The notes under the pieces: generated by a model
Database searches by the model: none
The model's input: only the letters and a program-made list of their open reading frames with translations
Told to the model about the DNA's origin: nothing
Shown here: in pieces, positions 1 to 11,539 of the stretch
Numbering within the stretch: position 1 is the first letter of the stretch
How the letters are laid out: every line of letters begins with the position of its first letter
Translations under genes and position numbers: made by a program
From: Odontocerum albicorne
Taxonomy: Eukaryota > Arthropoda > Insecta > Trichoptera > Odontoceridae
DNA length: 64,000 bases
Reading direction: 5' to 3'
Assembly (NCBI GenBank): GCA_949825065.1
Contig: OX463864.1
Span: 16,877,327-16,941,326, forward strand

Positions 1-335
1 TCCACGAGGGAACTTCTACAAATGGTACATGGTACTTATCCTTTTTTATGTAGAAATAAAAATGAATGTAAAGGCTGCAAACAATATCAATTAAGATAAA
101 TAAATTAAATCAATCTAAACATTGTTCAGGTATCGTAGTGAATCCCGGCTGTGGTGATGAAACTATAGACCATGTATTTTTCGGTTGTCCTGTGTGAGAC
201 AGATGTGATTTACTAAAATCCAAATCTTGACTGCGTCAAATGAATGTTGCGTTTCTTCTTTATTCGATGAACTTTTCCATTTATAAATCGATTGTTAAAT
301 TTTAAAATCTTAACCATTGCTAATAAACTTTGAAT
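1..335 (+). pseudogene. LINE C-terminal remnant with Cys/His knuckle
   Basis: Decayed 3' coding end of a non-LTR retrotransposon. Around 150-192 the plus strand reads CGDETIDHVFFGC, which has the C-G-x-E-T-x-x-H-x-x-x-x-C spacing typical of the C-terminal knuckle of R1/Jockey/CR1-type LINE ORF2 proteins. An in-frame stop follows almost at once (DRCDLLKS lies just beyond it). The reading upstream is also broken. The element runs off the left edge, so its full length is unknown. The clade is not assigned. Confidence 0.6.
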
Positions 336-1929
336 TATCTAGAATTGTCATTTTTTTTATTATTATATTGACTAGTATAATTAATTGTATTTAATTTGGT
401 GGCACAAATAATCCTACGTGAATTACCTATTGGAAAAAATATAAACATTGTTGATTTTGAAGTTTTTTAACATTGGAACATTTGTGAATTGTGACTTTAT
501 TGGATTGATTAAGACGATGTAAAGAATTGTAACTGGTTTTTATTTGTAATAAAAATATGTTAACGATAGAGTATGTGCCGTATTTAAGAAATTTTTAAAT
601 ATCTTCCAAATTTAAAAAAAAGTTTTGCGTAAAAATTAAAAAACGGTTTCTCATAAAATATATTGTGTTCTTCACCCGTATTTGCCCAAGCATTGAGAGT
701 CATTTCCTCCTAAAATCACATTTGAATGTAGATTTCCTACCATCAGCATTCCTCAATTCAATACGGAGTATAAGTTTCTCTTCTCCTGTAACACATCAAT
801 CAGAGCTTGCCTTGCGAGCTATCACTTCATTGCCTGCCTCAAAACTTCATTGCCAGCCTTTACCACTTCATTGCTTGCCTCCCAACCTCTGGTCAGGGTA
901 TTTACGAGTATAGTGAAACCTCGTTTAAATCTTTTCCCCTAATTAAATTATTGGAAGTTTACATAAATCAAACACATTTGAAAGTTTTCACGGGTATTTT
1001 GCATTACTCGTAGTTTAAAAGATTTTTCGGCATAATTTCCGTGCGTGTGATCACATTGCAGTCGCAAGTGCGGGTAGCTTAGAAGTCAACTTTACGCTCA
1101 CGGCACGGTTGCGAGTTCGTAACACGTATTACGATATCATTTTTAAATTGAACGTATTTAACTTTCTGAAATCGAACGTATAAAGCTTTCGAAACATTTG
1201 CTTTCGTTTCTTTCAACCAATAACATCACTGACTGAATTCGATGACGTATCTGGGATAGATAGAGGGGAGCACCCATAAACAATATTAAGTGAATACAAC
1301 TACTCAAATACTTCCTCAAAGTATACACATATAAACACTCCACACACACACATATGACACAACAGTGGAAAAATTAATCACTGACATAAAATACAAAACA
1401 CGTGGGTTACACGTAGAACTCAGTTGCTTGTCTTCTTTTCAGTCAACGGAATATGGCAATTAAATAGAATATTCGTTAAATATATTCACTATATGTCTGT
1501 TATTTATGAGCAATATTGCTGATAAGGAATGTCTATGAATTACGATTCAACAAATTCCATTTAGGCCAACAGCTTAGCTCGAGATCGCTTATATTGGTTC
1601 AATAAGGTCATCTAAGACCCTAAATTTGCAAGTTTCTTTCTTCGGCCTTCTTCTTTAATTTACGATACAGTATTAAAGCCAGAAGCCACCTACATAAATT
1701 ATTCAATATATTTGCGGTATAAAAGTGTTTTCCGTATAATTTCATCGTATCTCTCCGAATCGCCTGGCTTATGTTGGCCTTACTCGTTCAACTGTAAAGC
1801 TTTTCGTTTTTATTCTGTATCAAATTTCATCATACATTTTTCTTGTAAAATATTTTGTACAATGCTTAATGGCGTACTGTTTTCTTCAATAGCAATAAAT
1901 TTTCTACGTTGTTAAGAATAAATTATTCA
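336..1929. other. Unassigned AT-rich sequence with one short dispersed repeat
   Basis: No gene is recognised. Around 1318-1400 the string with TATACACATATAAA, CATATGACACAACAGTGGAAAA and ATCACTGACA recurs at about 33465-33550, so this part is an interspersed repeat of unknown class. Short open frames here (for example 665-913) show no recognisable motif. Confidence 0.5.
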
Positions 1930-2080
1930 CGTTTTCCTCAGTCTAGTTCTTCCACGCACACCTTGCATTTCTGACTTGTATATTTGCTTAGTCATTCTCT
2001 CGTCAGTTGTTCTCGTCACATGTCCAAACCATCTTAAAGCTCCTTTCTTCATCTTACTTAAAAGATCCATTTTGTCCATG
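1930..2080 (-). pseudogene. RTE-B type LINE 3' coding fragment
   Basis: Read on the minus strand, this degenerate stretch encodes a phrase like LLSKMKKGALRWFGHVTR followed by a KQIYKS-like run. This is the typical region downstream of the reverse transcriptase in RTE-like LINEs. The same phrase recurs at 4375, 9875, 12420, 14770, 29290, 33628, 35520, 55330 and 56620. Frameshifts and stops make this copy non-functional. Confidence 0.55.
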
Positions 2081-2562
2081 CATTAATTTCAGTTTTGATT
2101 CCGGTTTCGCAAAAATGACAGTTTTAGTTTTGATGTGATGGGGCAAAGTCTTTTTTTTTAATTTTTAGTAATAATTGATGGAAATGAAAATATTATCCTT
2201 ATTGCCAAGTCCCTAATTTTCTCCATTTAAAGAGAGAGTAAAATTCTTTCTGTGGAATGGCGGTGAGCTCGTCCGGCAGGAGAAACAACCTCTCCACAAC
2301 TTCAAAAACCTCCGCCCATCGCACTAAATAACTTCTTTCTACTTTAAAAATAACACCATCCATTGAAGATATACCAACGGCGCCCAAAAACAAAAATAAA
2401 AAGATTTTCAATGCTCCAATGAAAATGTCAACCCGTCCCACCAATGGGCACTTCTCCACTACAAATCATCCTAGTGTGGATTGCTTATTAAAAAATATGT
2501 TGGGTACAAAATTTGAAAAAAAAAATCTAATACGCTCTCAGTATACATAAAATATACATAAC

Positions 2563-2660
2563 GACCTCCGTGGCCTAGTTGTTGAGTCGTTTGATTTCCA
2601 CCCGGGGTTTCGGGTTCGATTACTGATGGTACGTAACAAAATTTAAAAAAAAATGCCCCA
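2563..2660 (+). repeat. tRNA-headed SINE (degenerate)
   Basis: The stretch begins GACCTCCGTGGCCTAGTTG (A-box-like) and has GGGTTCGATTACT (B-box-like) about 45 bases later, followed by an A-rich stretch. The same head is found at 6186, 20311, 27625 and elsewhere. The cloverleaf acceptor stem does not pair, so this is a SINE head and not a working tRNA gene. Confidence 0.7.
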
Positions 2661-3164
2661 GTAGATAAAAAAGCTCGCCTGATAACATTGCGATTTTTTT
2701 GCCGCTTTGCGTGCGGGTTTGTATTTCAAACACCTTCGATGACGAACCGCGAGTTCCGTGCCTTCTCCAGTGGTTTTTAACCCATATGCACGATTCATAG
2801 TGCCGAAGACAATGCGGCCGCCTGACCACGTTCTTCATCAAGTTTGCATATCTAATTGAGACATGCTGAAGGGTATCGAACGAACTAATGATAAAATGTA
2901 CGCTCAAGAAATTTTGACATTGATACTTGGGACATGGTGTTACCAACCTTAAATCACGATGTCGTGACATGCGAGTAGAAAGACATTATATAAATAATAA
3001 TCTCTCCCATTCTATAAGGACCAAAATCACTCATAGGGTATTTATTTTAACATTGCATTGTATTAGTTATTGTATTGTAAACTGCTGAATTTATTACCAT
3101 ATGAAAATCTCTTCTAACCAGCAGAAAATATGTAGAGTGAAAATCAGACTGAAATATTTTTCTA
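2661..3164. other. Unassigned spacer
   Basis: I see no recognisable coding or structural feature. A minus-strand open frame at 2620-2970 overlaps the SINE head and has no family motif. Confidence 0.4.
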
Positions 3165-3255
3165 TAAAAATCAAGAATCCAACGGAAATCGAACCCGCAA
3201 CCCTCGGATTAGAAAACGGGCGTATTACCAACTGCACTACAAAGGTCGTCTGTTC
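3165..3255 (-). repeat. tRNA-headed SINE, head region
   Basis: On the minus strand this contains the box-B-like GGGTTCGATTTCC and a TTGGTAATACGCCCG anticodon-arm-like run, followed by an A/T tract. It is the same SINE family as at 20311. The box A is degraded (CTTTGTAGTGCAG). The 3' tail is not obvious. Confidence 0.6.
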
Positions 3256-3821
3256 AATGGAATCGAATTTCTGTCCAGCTTCTTTCATTCATCTCACCAG
3301 TGGGATGATGTCGCAACGAATAATTGTGCAACAAAAAAAAATAGTAATTAGGCCGATTGCGAGACGTCTCTGTCAAAGAAGCGAGATAGACCCCCTGTAG
3401 ATAACAGTTTCTCTGATTGCCCAACAGTTCTGCGGTTATAATAACATTGTTGACACATTTTGACGGCAACAAATCGTGCCCTACGCTTTCCATTACAAAA
3501 GACTGACGGCTTTGTTACTGAGACTGAGGTCGGGCGTAAAATATCGTTAGGAAACTCATTTCGCATTTCGTTCCGACGATATTTTTAAATTGATGGAAAT
3601 TAACATGTGTAACAGTTAGTTAATCAGTAAACAGCTGTTCGGTTCATTTAACTTTTTAGTTAAGAAATCGTTCAATCGATGTTTTTACTGTATGTACGAG
3701 TATTTATAACATATATTTTTAATAAATTTATGATCAATATCAACCCTACATACATAACATACACTGCATCCCAATAAAAATTAACGTGCTTACCGCACTG
3801 AAAAACTTTTTAAAACAATTG

Positions 3822-3900
3822 GTTCTAACGGGGATCGAACACGCTTAAGAATAAAAAGACCACTGGAGTACACAATTGGCTCACGGTTCGTCGTTGAACG
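3822..3900 (-). repeat. Degenerate tRNA-headed SINE
   Basis: Minus strand: box-B-like GTTCGATCCCCGTTAGAACC, preceded by a weak A box near 3880. It matches the SINE head at 6186 and 20311 in order and spacing but is more decayed. Confidence 0.45.
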
Positions 3901-4374
3901 TGTTGGTCATAGTACCGTACCTGAAAAAATAGGCGAAAATTTCGTCGGCAACGTCGTCACCAAATTGAGGTCGTTTTATATTTATTTTTGGGTACCCTCA
4001 GAAACTGAACCCCAAGCCCCCAGCGGAAGTCACGCGTCGTAGCAGCAGTCCACGTAGGTTATCAATACGTTCATTGAACTTCTATCATATAAACATTCAT
4101 CACGCCATATACCTTAGAGGGTAGGCAGGGACCATAAATACCAATGACTTCCCTTAAACGCACACATCTTTTGCCTCTTACGCATCCATGCATATCGCCA
4201 TACAAACTGTATTTTTACTCACATCCATTACTTTTCAGATAAACTTTCTTAAATTACCTGCAGTAAAAATCCCTTAATCTCATCTCTTCTATTCTAACCT
4301 CGGTCTAACTATTCTCGCTTTTTATTAATTCCAGATATTTATTTGTTATTGCATTAATTATTTTACCAAAAAAG

Positions 4375-4715
4375 GAGAGATTACGGAATGAAGTAATTAG
4401 GGATTAATGTAAACTTATGGCTGATATGTTAGGTAACATGAAGAAGGTCACATTTAAATGGTTTGGCCATATGGAACGAATGAAAGAAGAAATACTAACG
4501 AAATAAATATATAGTGCAAATGTAAGCAAACTGCGTGTGAGGGGAAGACTAAGCAAAGTATGGTATAAAGAAGGAAATGTAGAAAGTCAAAGAAATCATA
4601 CAAGTTATATGAGATGGTGTATGAATGTGGAGGAAGGTAAGGATGCATGCCGTACTAGTTAAGTTTGGCGCGCTTTCCTCTCTACCTACCCCGGCAATTA
4701 AATTACGTGATGGTA
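4375..4715 (+). pseudogene. RTE-B LINE 3' fragment with 3' UTR
   Basis: The plus strand reads EVIRD-like and then MKKVTFKWFGHMERMKEE. Next come a degenerate GRLSKVWYKE-like basic linker and a YEMVYECGGR-like end. The noncoding tail contains CTCTACCTACCCCGG and GTGATGGTATCTATG. This order (WFGH-ERMN, basic GR-rich linker, C-terminal region, then a short UTR with a CTACCTACCC-like motif) is shared with the copies at 5380, 29290 and 55330. Several stops are present, so it is dead. It is 5'-truncated, as RTE copies usually are. Confidence 0.65.
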
Positions 4716-5234
4716 TCTATGTACCGACAAAAACCACTAAAAATATGTTTTGAAGCTTTCGCGGTTTTTCGTATCAGTTGGATTAGGTTTTTCGAAGTGT
4801 TATACCGTCTGGTTCAACCACACGGTTAAACTATCCGATCACTAAAAATTAAAATTAAATTATATATTTTACCTTAAATACTCGTACATTAAGAAATTCC
4901 GATATTAAGATGACACCATCAACCCTTTTCCTCGTCAGTGGCGTCATTTCCATATTGCGCGAAATATGTAAGGAAAGTTGGTCGATGGTCCTTAACTAAA
5001 TAGGGGTCCGGGTATAGGCAAACACTCCCACCCAATATTGATCCTTCTTAAGTCGCTAAGCCGTACTTAACGGGACAACATGTTAAACGGGCACTTGTCA
5101 ATGGGATGACAACATGTTACCAGACTTTACTTGGATACTTAAGATTTTTTCCATAAAAGAAGTTTTTGGAGCGTCACTGGCTGTAAGGAGAAGTTCATAA
5201 TTCTTTTTAAGGCGTTAAAAGTTTTTTTACAGTC
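4716..5234. other. Unassigned spacer
   Basis: No recognisable feature. The text is AT-rich with no long open frame. Confidence 0.4.
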
Positions 5235-5310
5235 TAGCGACTTATTATAGTTTATTTATTTATTGAAAATGTATACGACACTTTAGTGTCCTTGACAAAT
5301 AATTGCAGCA
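5235..5310 (-). repeat. Possible LINE 3'-end scrap
   Basis: TTTATTTATTTATTG followed by an ACGACAC..TAGTGTC pair resembles the terminal part of the LINE 3' UTR at 9355 (minus) and 40735 (plus). The match is short, so the call is weak. Confidence 0.35.
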
Positions 5311-5379
5311 TATCAAAGTTCTGAGATTTGTGATGCTTAATGGCATTTGATGGTTATGCTGTTCAATGGTGCGCAGTAT

Positions 5380-5665
5380 ATTGTATATACATACCTTTAC
5401 CCCTTTTCTCTGTCAGGGTAGGCAGAGAGGACAGAGTGCTCAACTTTTCTACAATATTTAGATACACATCCTCCACATCCATACACATTATCCTACAACT
5501 CCAGCGATTCCCTTGACTTTTTACATTTTCAAAATATCATTCACTTGATCCAACCATACTTTCCTAGGTCTGCTTCTACCACTCACGTTTGCACTGTATA
5601 TTTGTTAGTCATTCATTCGTTCCACATGCCCAAACCACCTTAGAGTTTTAATTCACTCTAAGAAA
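5380..5665 (-). pseudogene. RTE-B LINE 3' fragment
   Basis: The minus-strand 3' UTR motif (CTCTCTGCCTACCCTGACAG) lies at the left. Further right are the minus-strand counterparts of the GR-rich linker and the FGHVERMN-like segment (the forward strand shows CCACATGCCCAAACCACCTTA). Same family as 29290-29900. No uninterrupted frame remains. Confidence 0.6.
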
Positions 5666-6059
5666 TATCTGATGAATTCATTGGCTGCGGCATCACGACG
5701 GTGTTGGTTTTGGTAAAAATTCACGAATTAGTCGTGAAGTGTAAGCCGGTGGTGCATTATCGTGATGCAAAATCCAGGAGTTATTTGACCAAAATGATGA
5801 TCGTTTTCTTCGATTGCCTCGCGCAAACGGCGTCAAACCTCAAAAATATATCTATCCAGTATTTTTTTAAATGAAAAAAATCGCAAATGTGCCAAAACCC
5901 GTTGTAAATACTTGCATGTCAAACACAAACTGTCCATCCAATATGGCTGAAAATTGAAAGTACATCACATACATGAAGAAAAAATGGGCTCAATAAAAAC
6001 AAACAGCTCTCGAAATAAAAAAAAATCGTTAATATTACAAATTGAATGTATATATAAAT

Positions 6060-6190
6060 TGACTGTAGGGATGGGAAGGTAGTGACTGCGGCCATTACAT
6101 TAGGTACTTACCCACATCTATATATGTTCAGAAAAACATATTTGGTAACAAAACTGCACAAAATTTACCTATGGTAGACGAACTACATAG
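6060..6190 (+). repeat. Dispersed repeat shared with 19620-19765
   Basis: The segment containing GTAGTGACTGCGG, TATATGTTCAGAAAAACATAT and a GTGAACTAC-like end is repeated at about 19625-19765 in the same order. In this copy a SINE head follows directly. The class is unknown. It has no coding potential. Confidence 0.55.
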
Positions 6191-6375
6191 AAACCTCCGT
6201 GGCCTGGTGGTAAGACACTTGTCTGCCGGTCTGGAGGTTGCGGGTTCGATCCCCGCTGTAACCCAGATTTTTTTTAAATAGGATTCCAGTCTGTTGAACA
6301 CTTAGGGCCTATAAAAACATCTTTCTGGTTGGTTAGAAGAGATTGCCACATGTCAATAAACTTGTCAGGTTAAAA
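6186..6375 (+). repeat. tRNA-headed SINE with LINE-type 3' tail
   Basis: This is one of the best copies of the main SINE. It has a head with A box TGGCCTGGTGG and B box GGGTTCGATCCCC, and a linker with a poly-T run, then GATTCCAGTCTG. Its 3' tail reads TTCTGGTTGGTTAGAAGAGA then TTGCCACATG. That tail matches the 3' end of LINE-C (10463-10800, 11677-12250 and 44578-44890, minus strand). It would be transcribed by RNA polymerase III from the internal promoter. Confidence 0.8.
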
Positions 6376-7174
6376 AAAACCTTTTTAGATTTTCTTATAT
6401 TATAATATTATTAGTGTATTCATATCCAATCATAATTTTTGATAAGACTTACCTAAAAGAGTTCAAGTACTTCCTAAAGATGTGTACGCCACCCATTTCT
6501 CGAACACTAAGAGACAGACATGACTAGCAACGGTAAACGCTCTGTCATAAAATCCCGCCCTGTTGGAACTATCAATTAAAAGATGAAAATGAAGACGATA
6601 TCGACATCAAAGCTCTTCTCCTCTCCGAAGGAACATCTCTAGAAGGATTATGATGGGAATTGTCTAATAAGAGTTAGGAATCGGGAATACTTTAAGACCT
6701 TTTACTGCCTTTATTTTAGTTGTTTCTCTCTCGTATTTCTTTTCTGTGTATTATCATCTAATACTCGTATTTTCTCCGTATTATCATCACGAATTTGTAT
6801 TAAACCTGTCTTAGCGGGTACATTATTAAAGTGCCTCTATCGGCCGTTGGTTTTAATGTTTTCGGTGAAACAAATTGACTCCAGATAACAAAGAGCGCGG
6901 ATTTTTTTCTATCTGGGCGTTAATGAAACGTTATTAATTTCGAAGGAAACTGGTTTAATCAACGGTGAGGCCCGAATCCTTGTTACATGCTCCTGCCGGC
7001 CGGATCTCATTTTAGACGATTTTAGACACCGCGAAATTACGATGATGTATATATATTTGAGTGTCTGAAGTTGTGTGTGTGTGTGTTTTTTTTTTAATAT
7101 TTACTATGTTGGATCAATTTCTGATGAGTTTAAAAATGGTATAGTATTATATTTTCACTGTACCATATAACATA
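6376..7174. other. Unassigned spacer with (GT)n
   Basis: No gene is recognised. A short GTGTGTGTGTGTGTTT microsatellite lies near 7072-7090. Confidence 0.4.
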
Positions 7175-7365
7175 CAGTACAACTTGCCGAGATACTGTCC
7201 ATGTGGCAATTTCTTCAAAGCAGCCAAAAATATTTTTAAGAGCCTTTTAGTGAAAACCAGACTGCAATTTTTTTTTAAATGTAATCTGAGTTTCCAACAG
7301 AAATCGATCCCGCAATCTGTAGATTGCGGGAGGCGTCTTACGAACTAGATCAGACATGGGCTAAG
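7175..7365 (-). repeat. tRNA-headed SINE, reverse orientation
   Basis: The forward strand shows the reversed tail (CATGTGGCAATTTCTTC), the linker (GTGAAAACCAGACTGCAAT) with poly-T, and then the reversed B box (GAAATCGATCCCGCAATC). Same order as the copies at 6186 and 56721. A local inverted pair, CCCGCAATCTGTAGATTGCGGG, sits inside the head region (about 7303-7331). Confidence 0.7.
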
Positions 7366-8044
7366 TGCGGCTCCCTATGTCTCTTATAAAAATATAGCTA
7401 CTTTCTTTCCCCATTATACTTGTTTTTTTTTCGCGATTTTCATTTCTAAATGTTTTAATTGACAAGATGCGTATGTGTGAATGCAACTGTCAAAGACGCA
7501 AGGATTGGTGTATACGTGTGTGCTGTGATTTCAATGTGTAGAGTGCGCGCGCATCTCCGGCCTCTTTATGTGCGCAAACCACGCAAACCGTATTCAGCGC
7601 TATTTTTATATTTTCTTATATGTATTTTTTTACACTATATATAGCAATTAAAATTTGTGTAGAATATGTAATCAATTTGAATTTGTGTATTTAATACTAC
7701 GTGAGAACTTGACTCTCGTGTGACTCTTTATATATATGAAAATCCAGAATGTGGCTCTCGTTGACCTTATGTATGCCCACCCCTGAACTATTGTAGAACA
7801 TGGAGGTTGTCATTATAAAAAATATTTTTTATAATTTAAGAAGTTTGAATGTTTATGTCTCAGTGAATCAAATTGTATTATTTTTTACTCTTTTTAGATT
7901 GCATTAACATATAAGAAAACGATTTTTAAGACATACAAATTAGATTATTTTAGCAGCAAACTTTTATTTTTTTAATCTGGCAACTTCAAGAATCAGTGAT
8001 TACCGAAATACTTTTGACAACATCTAGATAATAAATAGATCCTA
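7366..8044. other. Unassigned spacer
   Basis: No family motif is visible. A 61-aa plus-strand frame at 7459-7644 ends in a hydrophobic run but has no support as a gene. Confidence 0.4.
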
Positions 8045-8230
8045 ACATACTTTGGGCATGTTTAGAAAGCCTTGAGAACGGGTAGTCATTGGAACAGTTG
8101 AGGGAAAACAAGCAGGAAGAAAGTCTCCTACGAGGGACCAAATAAAGAAGTAAACCGGATTATTTTAAACGTATTCAACATGGCTCAGAACTGGGAAGGA
8201 TGGAGACAAATGGTGCACTAAGTCCCAGAA
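8045..8230 (+). pseudogene. LINE C-terminal fragment (RTE-like)
   Basis: The plus strand reads YFGHV, then a basic linker, then NVFNMAQNWEGWRQMVH. This order (FGHV, GR/K-rich linker, A-x-D-R/N-x-W-R-x-x-V) is the conserved end of RTE-like LINE ORFs in insects. The linker has stops and small shifts. It is a separate subfamily from RTE-B. No 5' portion is visible. Confidence 0.55.
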
Positions 8231-8429
8231 ATAGTAGACGTCCTTACTGCCGTGATAAGTAAAAACGCAGCTAACGGGAAAAAAATCAGAAATTATGAGG
8301 CAATGTTCCATATCAAATTCTGAACCATAATCCATAAAAAAATTACAGAAAACCATTTATTTCAACACAAAAATCGACATAATGTCTTTTTTAATTTTAC
8401 AAAATGCTAGGTTCTAAGCTATTCTAAGC

Positions 8430-8630
8430 AAAAAACAATAAAATGTTATTCATAAGCAAAAAGACAGCATGTGCCTATGCGTTTGCTGCGTTTTTGTTTA
8501 TGAATCACATTTTACTGCTTTTTTGTTTATGAATCACGACATTTTTAAGCAGCAATGAAAAACAAAAGTGCAGTTTTCTCAAAACTTAACATTTGCCATT
8601 AGCTACGTTTTTGCTTATGAGGGCAGCATA
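8430..8630. repeat. Possible short inverted-repeat element
   Basis: Left end CATAAGCAAAAAGACAGC and right end GCTACGTTTTTGCTTATGAG form an imperfect inverted pair. Inside, the phrase TTTTTGTTTATGAATCAC occurs twice. This is compatible with a MITE, but no target duplication was established. Confidence 0.35.
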
Positions 8631-8639
8631 ACACTCAGC

Positions 8640-8740
8640 ACTGAGCACACGATTTATGTGGCACTTCACTACACAACGGTATTATTCACAGACTTATTGC
8701 CTTGTGGCAATCTCTTCCAACCGACCAGACTGTAAATACA
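8640..8740 (-). repeat. LINE-C/SINE tail fragment
   Basis: The forward strand shows CTTATTGCCTTGTGGCAATC then CTTCCAACCGACCAGAC. This is the reversed tail shared by LINE-C and the tRNA-SINE. Only the tail is visible. Confidence 0.55.
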
Positions 8741-9354
8741 CATGTAAGGTGGCAACGCTTTTATGTTACATACAAATATGAACAATTAGTTTGAATGTGT
8801 TTGTTTTCTAATGTTTTTTTTTAATATTTGCAAACAAAGTTGACCAGTTAATTTTTTTTTCTACTAATGTACAGTCTGCACAAAACATTTGATATGTTAT
8901 ATTTTTAAATGCGTTTTGACGTTGAAAATAAATCGTGCACATTAAGGAACGGTTACCGGATTGGTCATTAGATTCTCTATCAACCTTACGACTTAATGCC
9001 TTATTTTTTTCTTCTTTTTAATTAATGTTGTCCGTAAAAAAATGTGGATAAAAAGATAACATTTATCATCAATAAAGAACGTTGTATTTTATAACTTTTT
9101 TCTCTGCACATTAGTAGATTTAAGTGCTAGTTTATAGACAGCGCAATCATTATTATGAAAATCCATATAGAATGAGCGTATACAGAAGACTATTGCAATG
9201 GAAGTTATTAAAAAGATTATGCACTTGAGGCTATTGACTATTTTATAACGGGGGATTTTCTTTTATTAAACATTTTTACTTCATACTGCATTATAGCAAA
9301 TTTTGACAAAAATGAGATATTTGTGTATGTTTCATATTCAACATAAGAAAATGT

Positions 9355-9540
9355 TTATTTATTTTTTATATATTTATTTAATTTACGACACAAGTGTCTT
9401 TTATATACAAATGAACATATGACAAGTTATATAAGTACTTAAAATTATTGACAAAAAATACAAAACTTTATCTGAAGCTAACATGTACAGAAGATACAAA
9501 ACGCAGTAGTTATAGTAAATTACAAAGCCATTGTTTAAAA
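9355..9540 (-). repeat. LINE 3' UTR copy (same family as 40000-40735)
   Basis: The reverse complement closely matches 40600-40735, including GATAAAGTTTTGTATT, TTGTCAATAATTTTAAGTAC, TCATTTGTATATAAA, GACAC..TGTGTCG and a TAAATAAATA end. It is the 3' tail of a LINE inserted in minus orientation. The coding portion is not recognisable here. Confidence 0.8.
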
Positions 9541-9874
9541 ATATTTAATATTAATATGTATATTTAAGTTCAATATATGTATGTATATCACAAAATATTA
9601 CCAAATTTTACCAAGTAGACTTACGTAATTGTCGAACCCTTATTTTATAGTGGTAAAAAACTTAGATTTGTTTTTAGTGGAACAACGCTTACATAGAACA
9701 AGAATTGGATTTTTCGAGAATTTTACGGATATATCTTGTATATATTTTATGGAGATATAGAAAACACTTGTAAAACGAGATGGAAGTTGCTTTGCAGAAT
9801 CGAAACCTTCCATATGATCATATAACACTTTATCATTCATTCAGAAATGCGATACATTGGGTAACAATGTATGA

Positions 9875-10025
9875 CAGAAAACAGAATGTGAAGTTAAGGC
9901 TGATATGTTGGATAAGATACATAGGAGCACTCTTAGATGGTTTGAGCATGTAGAACGAATAAATTGTGAAAAACTTACCTAATAAATATACGAGTATAAC
10001 ATAGTACAACCGAATGTAATTCATG
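9875..10025 (+). pseudogene. RTE-B LINE fragment
   Basis: A plus-strand phrase like MLDKIHRSTLRWFEHVERI is followed by a LPNKYTSI-like run. It corresponds to the WFGHVERMN segment of the other RTE-B copies. Short and decayed. Confidence 0.55.
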
Positions 10026-10060
10026 CTCTCATGTAAAGTTACTGATTTTTACACAGAAAA

Positions 10061-10262
10061 TTAATTAAGGAGATCGATCCTTAATTTATCCACTGTGACA
10101 TGGAAGATATCGATAGCGGAAAATTGATTTAATAAGTTCATTCCGTGTGCGAGTGATGGTGCTCTTAAAAGCTCAGTTCGTGAATACCGAAACAATCTTA
10201 ATTTGCAATGGCGTAAATAATTGTCCAGTACATCAAACATTAGTCTGTGAATCAACAAGAGA
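10061..10262 (-). pseudogene. LINE ORF2 C-terminal fragment (LRH...LRIDLLN type)
   Basis: A 65-codon minus-strand frame contains DNYLRHCKLRLFRYSRTELL, then APSLAHGMNLLNQF, and ends with TVDKLRIDLLN. The same order is seen on the plus strand at 24190-24491 (NYLRHRELRMLLVPYSR...KDKLRIELLNKY) and, more decayed, at 10915-11050. This is the terminal segment of a Jockey/CR1-like LINE ORF. No catalytic domain remains. Confidence 0.6.
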
Positions 10263-10462
10263 TAAAAAAAAACAAATTATAAATATTTGAAAGCCTTTAT
10301 CCTGACTTCAAATAAAATTATAAAAGAGTGGAAGGCTTTTATAATAGGAAAAAAGACATAACAATAAACAGGGCAACAGTAAAAATGTTACTCATGCTTC
10401 CCTGTAAAGTTACAATTTTTTTACTTACAAAGTTTAATAATAAGATCAATCCTCAATATATT

Positions 10463-10914
10463 TATTTATTACTTTTATGGCAAATACAATTGGCGAGCTT
10501 ATTGCCAGGAGGCAATCTCTTCCTACCAACCAGACAAAAGTAAATGAAGCAAGTTACTTGGTCGCAAAAACACATTCAAATGACTATCCATCCCCACGAA
10601 ATCCATGAACACATACGTGAGCATATGACCACAAACCCCACAAAGACGGACAATCACCCGAACATTCCTTTTCATAGAAAGTAAGATATCATCAATCAAA
10701 GGAGAAGAAAAGGACTGTGGAAAGGAAAGGAAAGGAAAAAAACAGGAATGAAACACATTATATTACTGACTAGAAGTTAAGGGTTTTTTCAGTCGCTTCT
10801 TAAAGCATGCCAATGACGGAGCGAGTCTAACATTGGTTTGTTAGTGCAGTGAGACTGTTCATGCAGTCTCACTGCATGAACAGTAAAGGACGACGTAAAA
10901 AAAGAAGAGCTGAG
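10463..10914 (-). mobile_element. LINE-C copy, 3' UTR plus C-terminal stub
   Basis: Minus-strand 3' end of a LINE. The forward strand opens with a TATTTATTACTTTTATGG end and continues with the GGCGAGCTTATTGCC tail. It goes on through about 280 bases of conserved UTR into the C-terminal codons near 10780-10900. It is homologous to 11677-12250 and 44578-44890. Near 10845-10885 this copy carries a local inverted duplication absent from the copy at 11677, see findings. Confidence 0.7.
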
Positions 10915-11050
10915 ATATGAAAGATATCGATAACGGAAAATTCATTTAACAAGGTCGTTCCGTATGCGAGTGGTGATCCTCTTAAAAGCTTAGTTGGCGT
11001 TAATAATATAATTGTCCGGTACATTAAACAAAAGTAAGTGAATTAACAAA
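10915..11050 (-). pseudogene. LINE C-terminal fragment, decayed
   Basis: Homologous to 10061-10262. The forward strand repeats ATGAAAGATATCGATAACGG, GTCGTTCCGTATGCGAGTG and the ATAATTGTCCGGTACATTAA run. The frame is broken. Confidence 0.55.
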
Positions 11051-11539
11051 AGGTTTACATTTTTTTCCTGTTAGCAATATATAAATGTTAAAGGTATTTC
11101 AATGTTACCTCGCCTCATTTATAAAGTTTTTATAAACGTATATAACTCCTAGTAAGCTTCTTCTGATTTGTAAAGACTGAAATAATATTCTGAGTACAGA
11201 TTTTAAAACACCACCCTGGCACGTCACCCCTAGAGTGTGGTCCAAATAGAGAAAGTTTTCCAATTCCACTTTAGGCTTATGGTACGACTGTTCGTGTCAC
11301 TCACTTAAGTATTTTAATTTCATAAATTTTAATAACATTTCGATACATCAAACGTGGTTCGAGTTGAACACCTTGTTATATAGTATTTCTCTTCAGTTAG
11401 GGTCACCTAAATCATATCGTTATACAACCTTTTTTGTTCGCGTACCGCTAAACAACCTCGTTCTGATTTTTATAACTAATCTCATATATGTATGTCTATT
11501 AAATTCACGTAAATCTCTACATATTAACATACAATAACA
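11051..11539. other. Unassigned spacer
   Basis: No recognisable feature. Confidence 0.4.
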
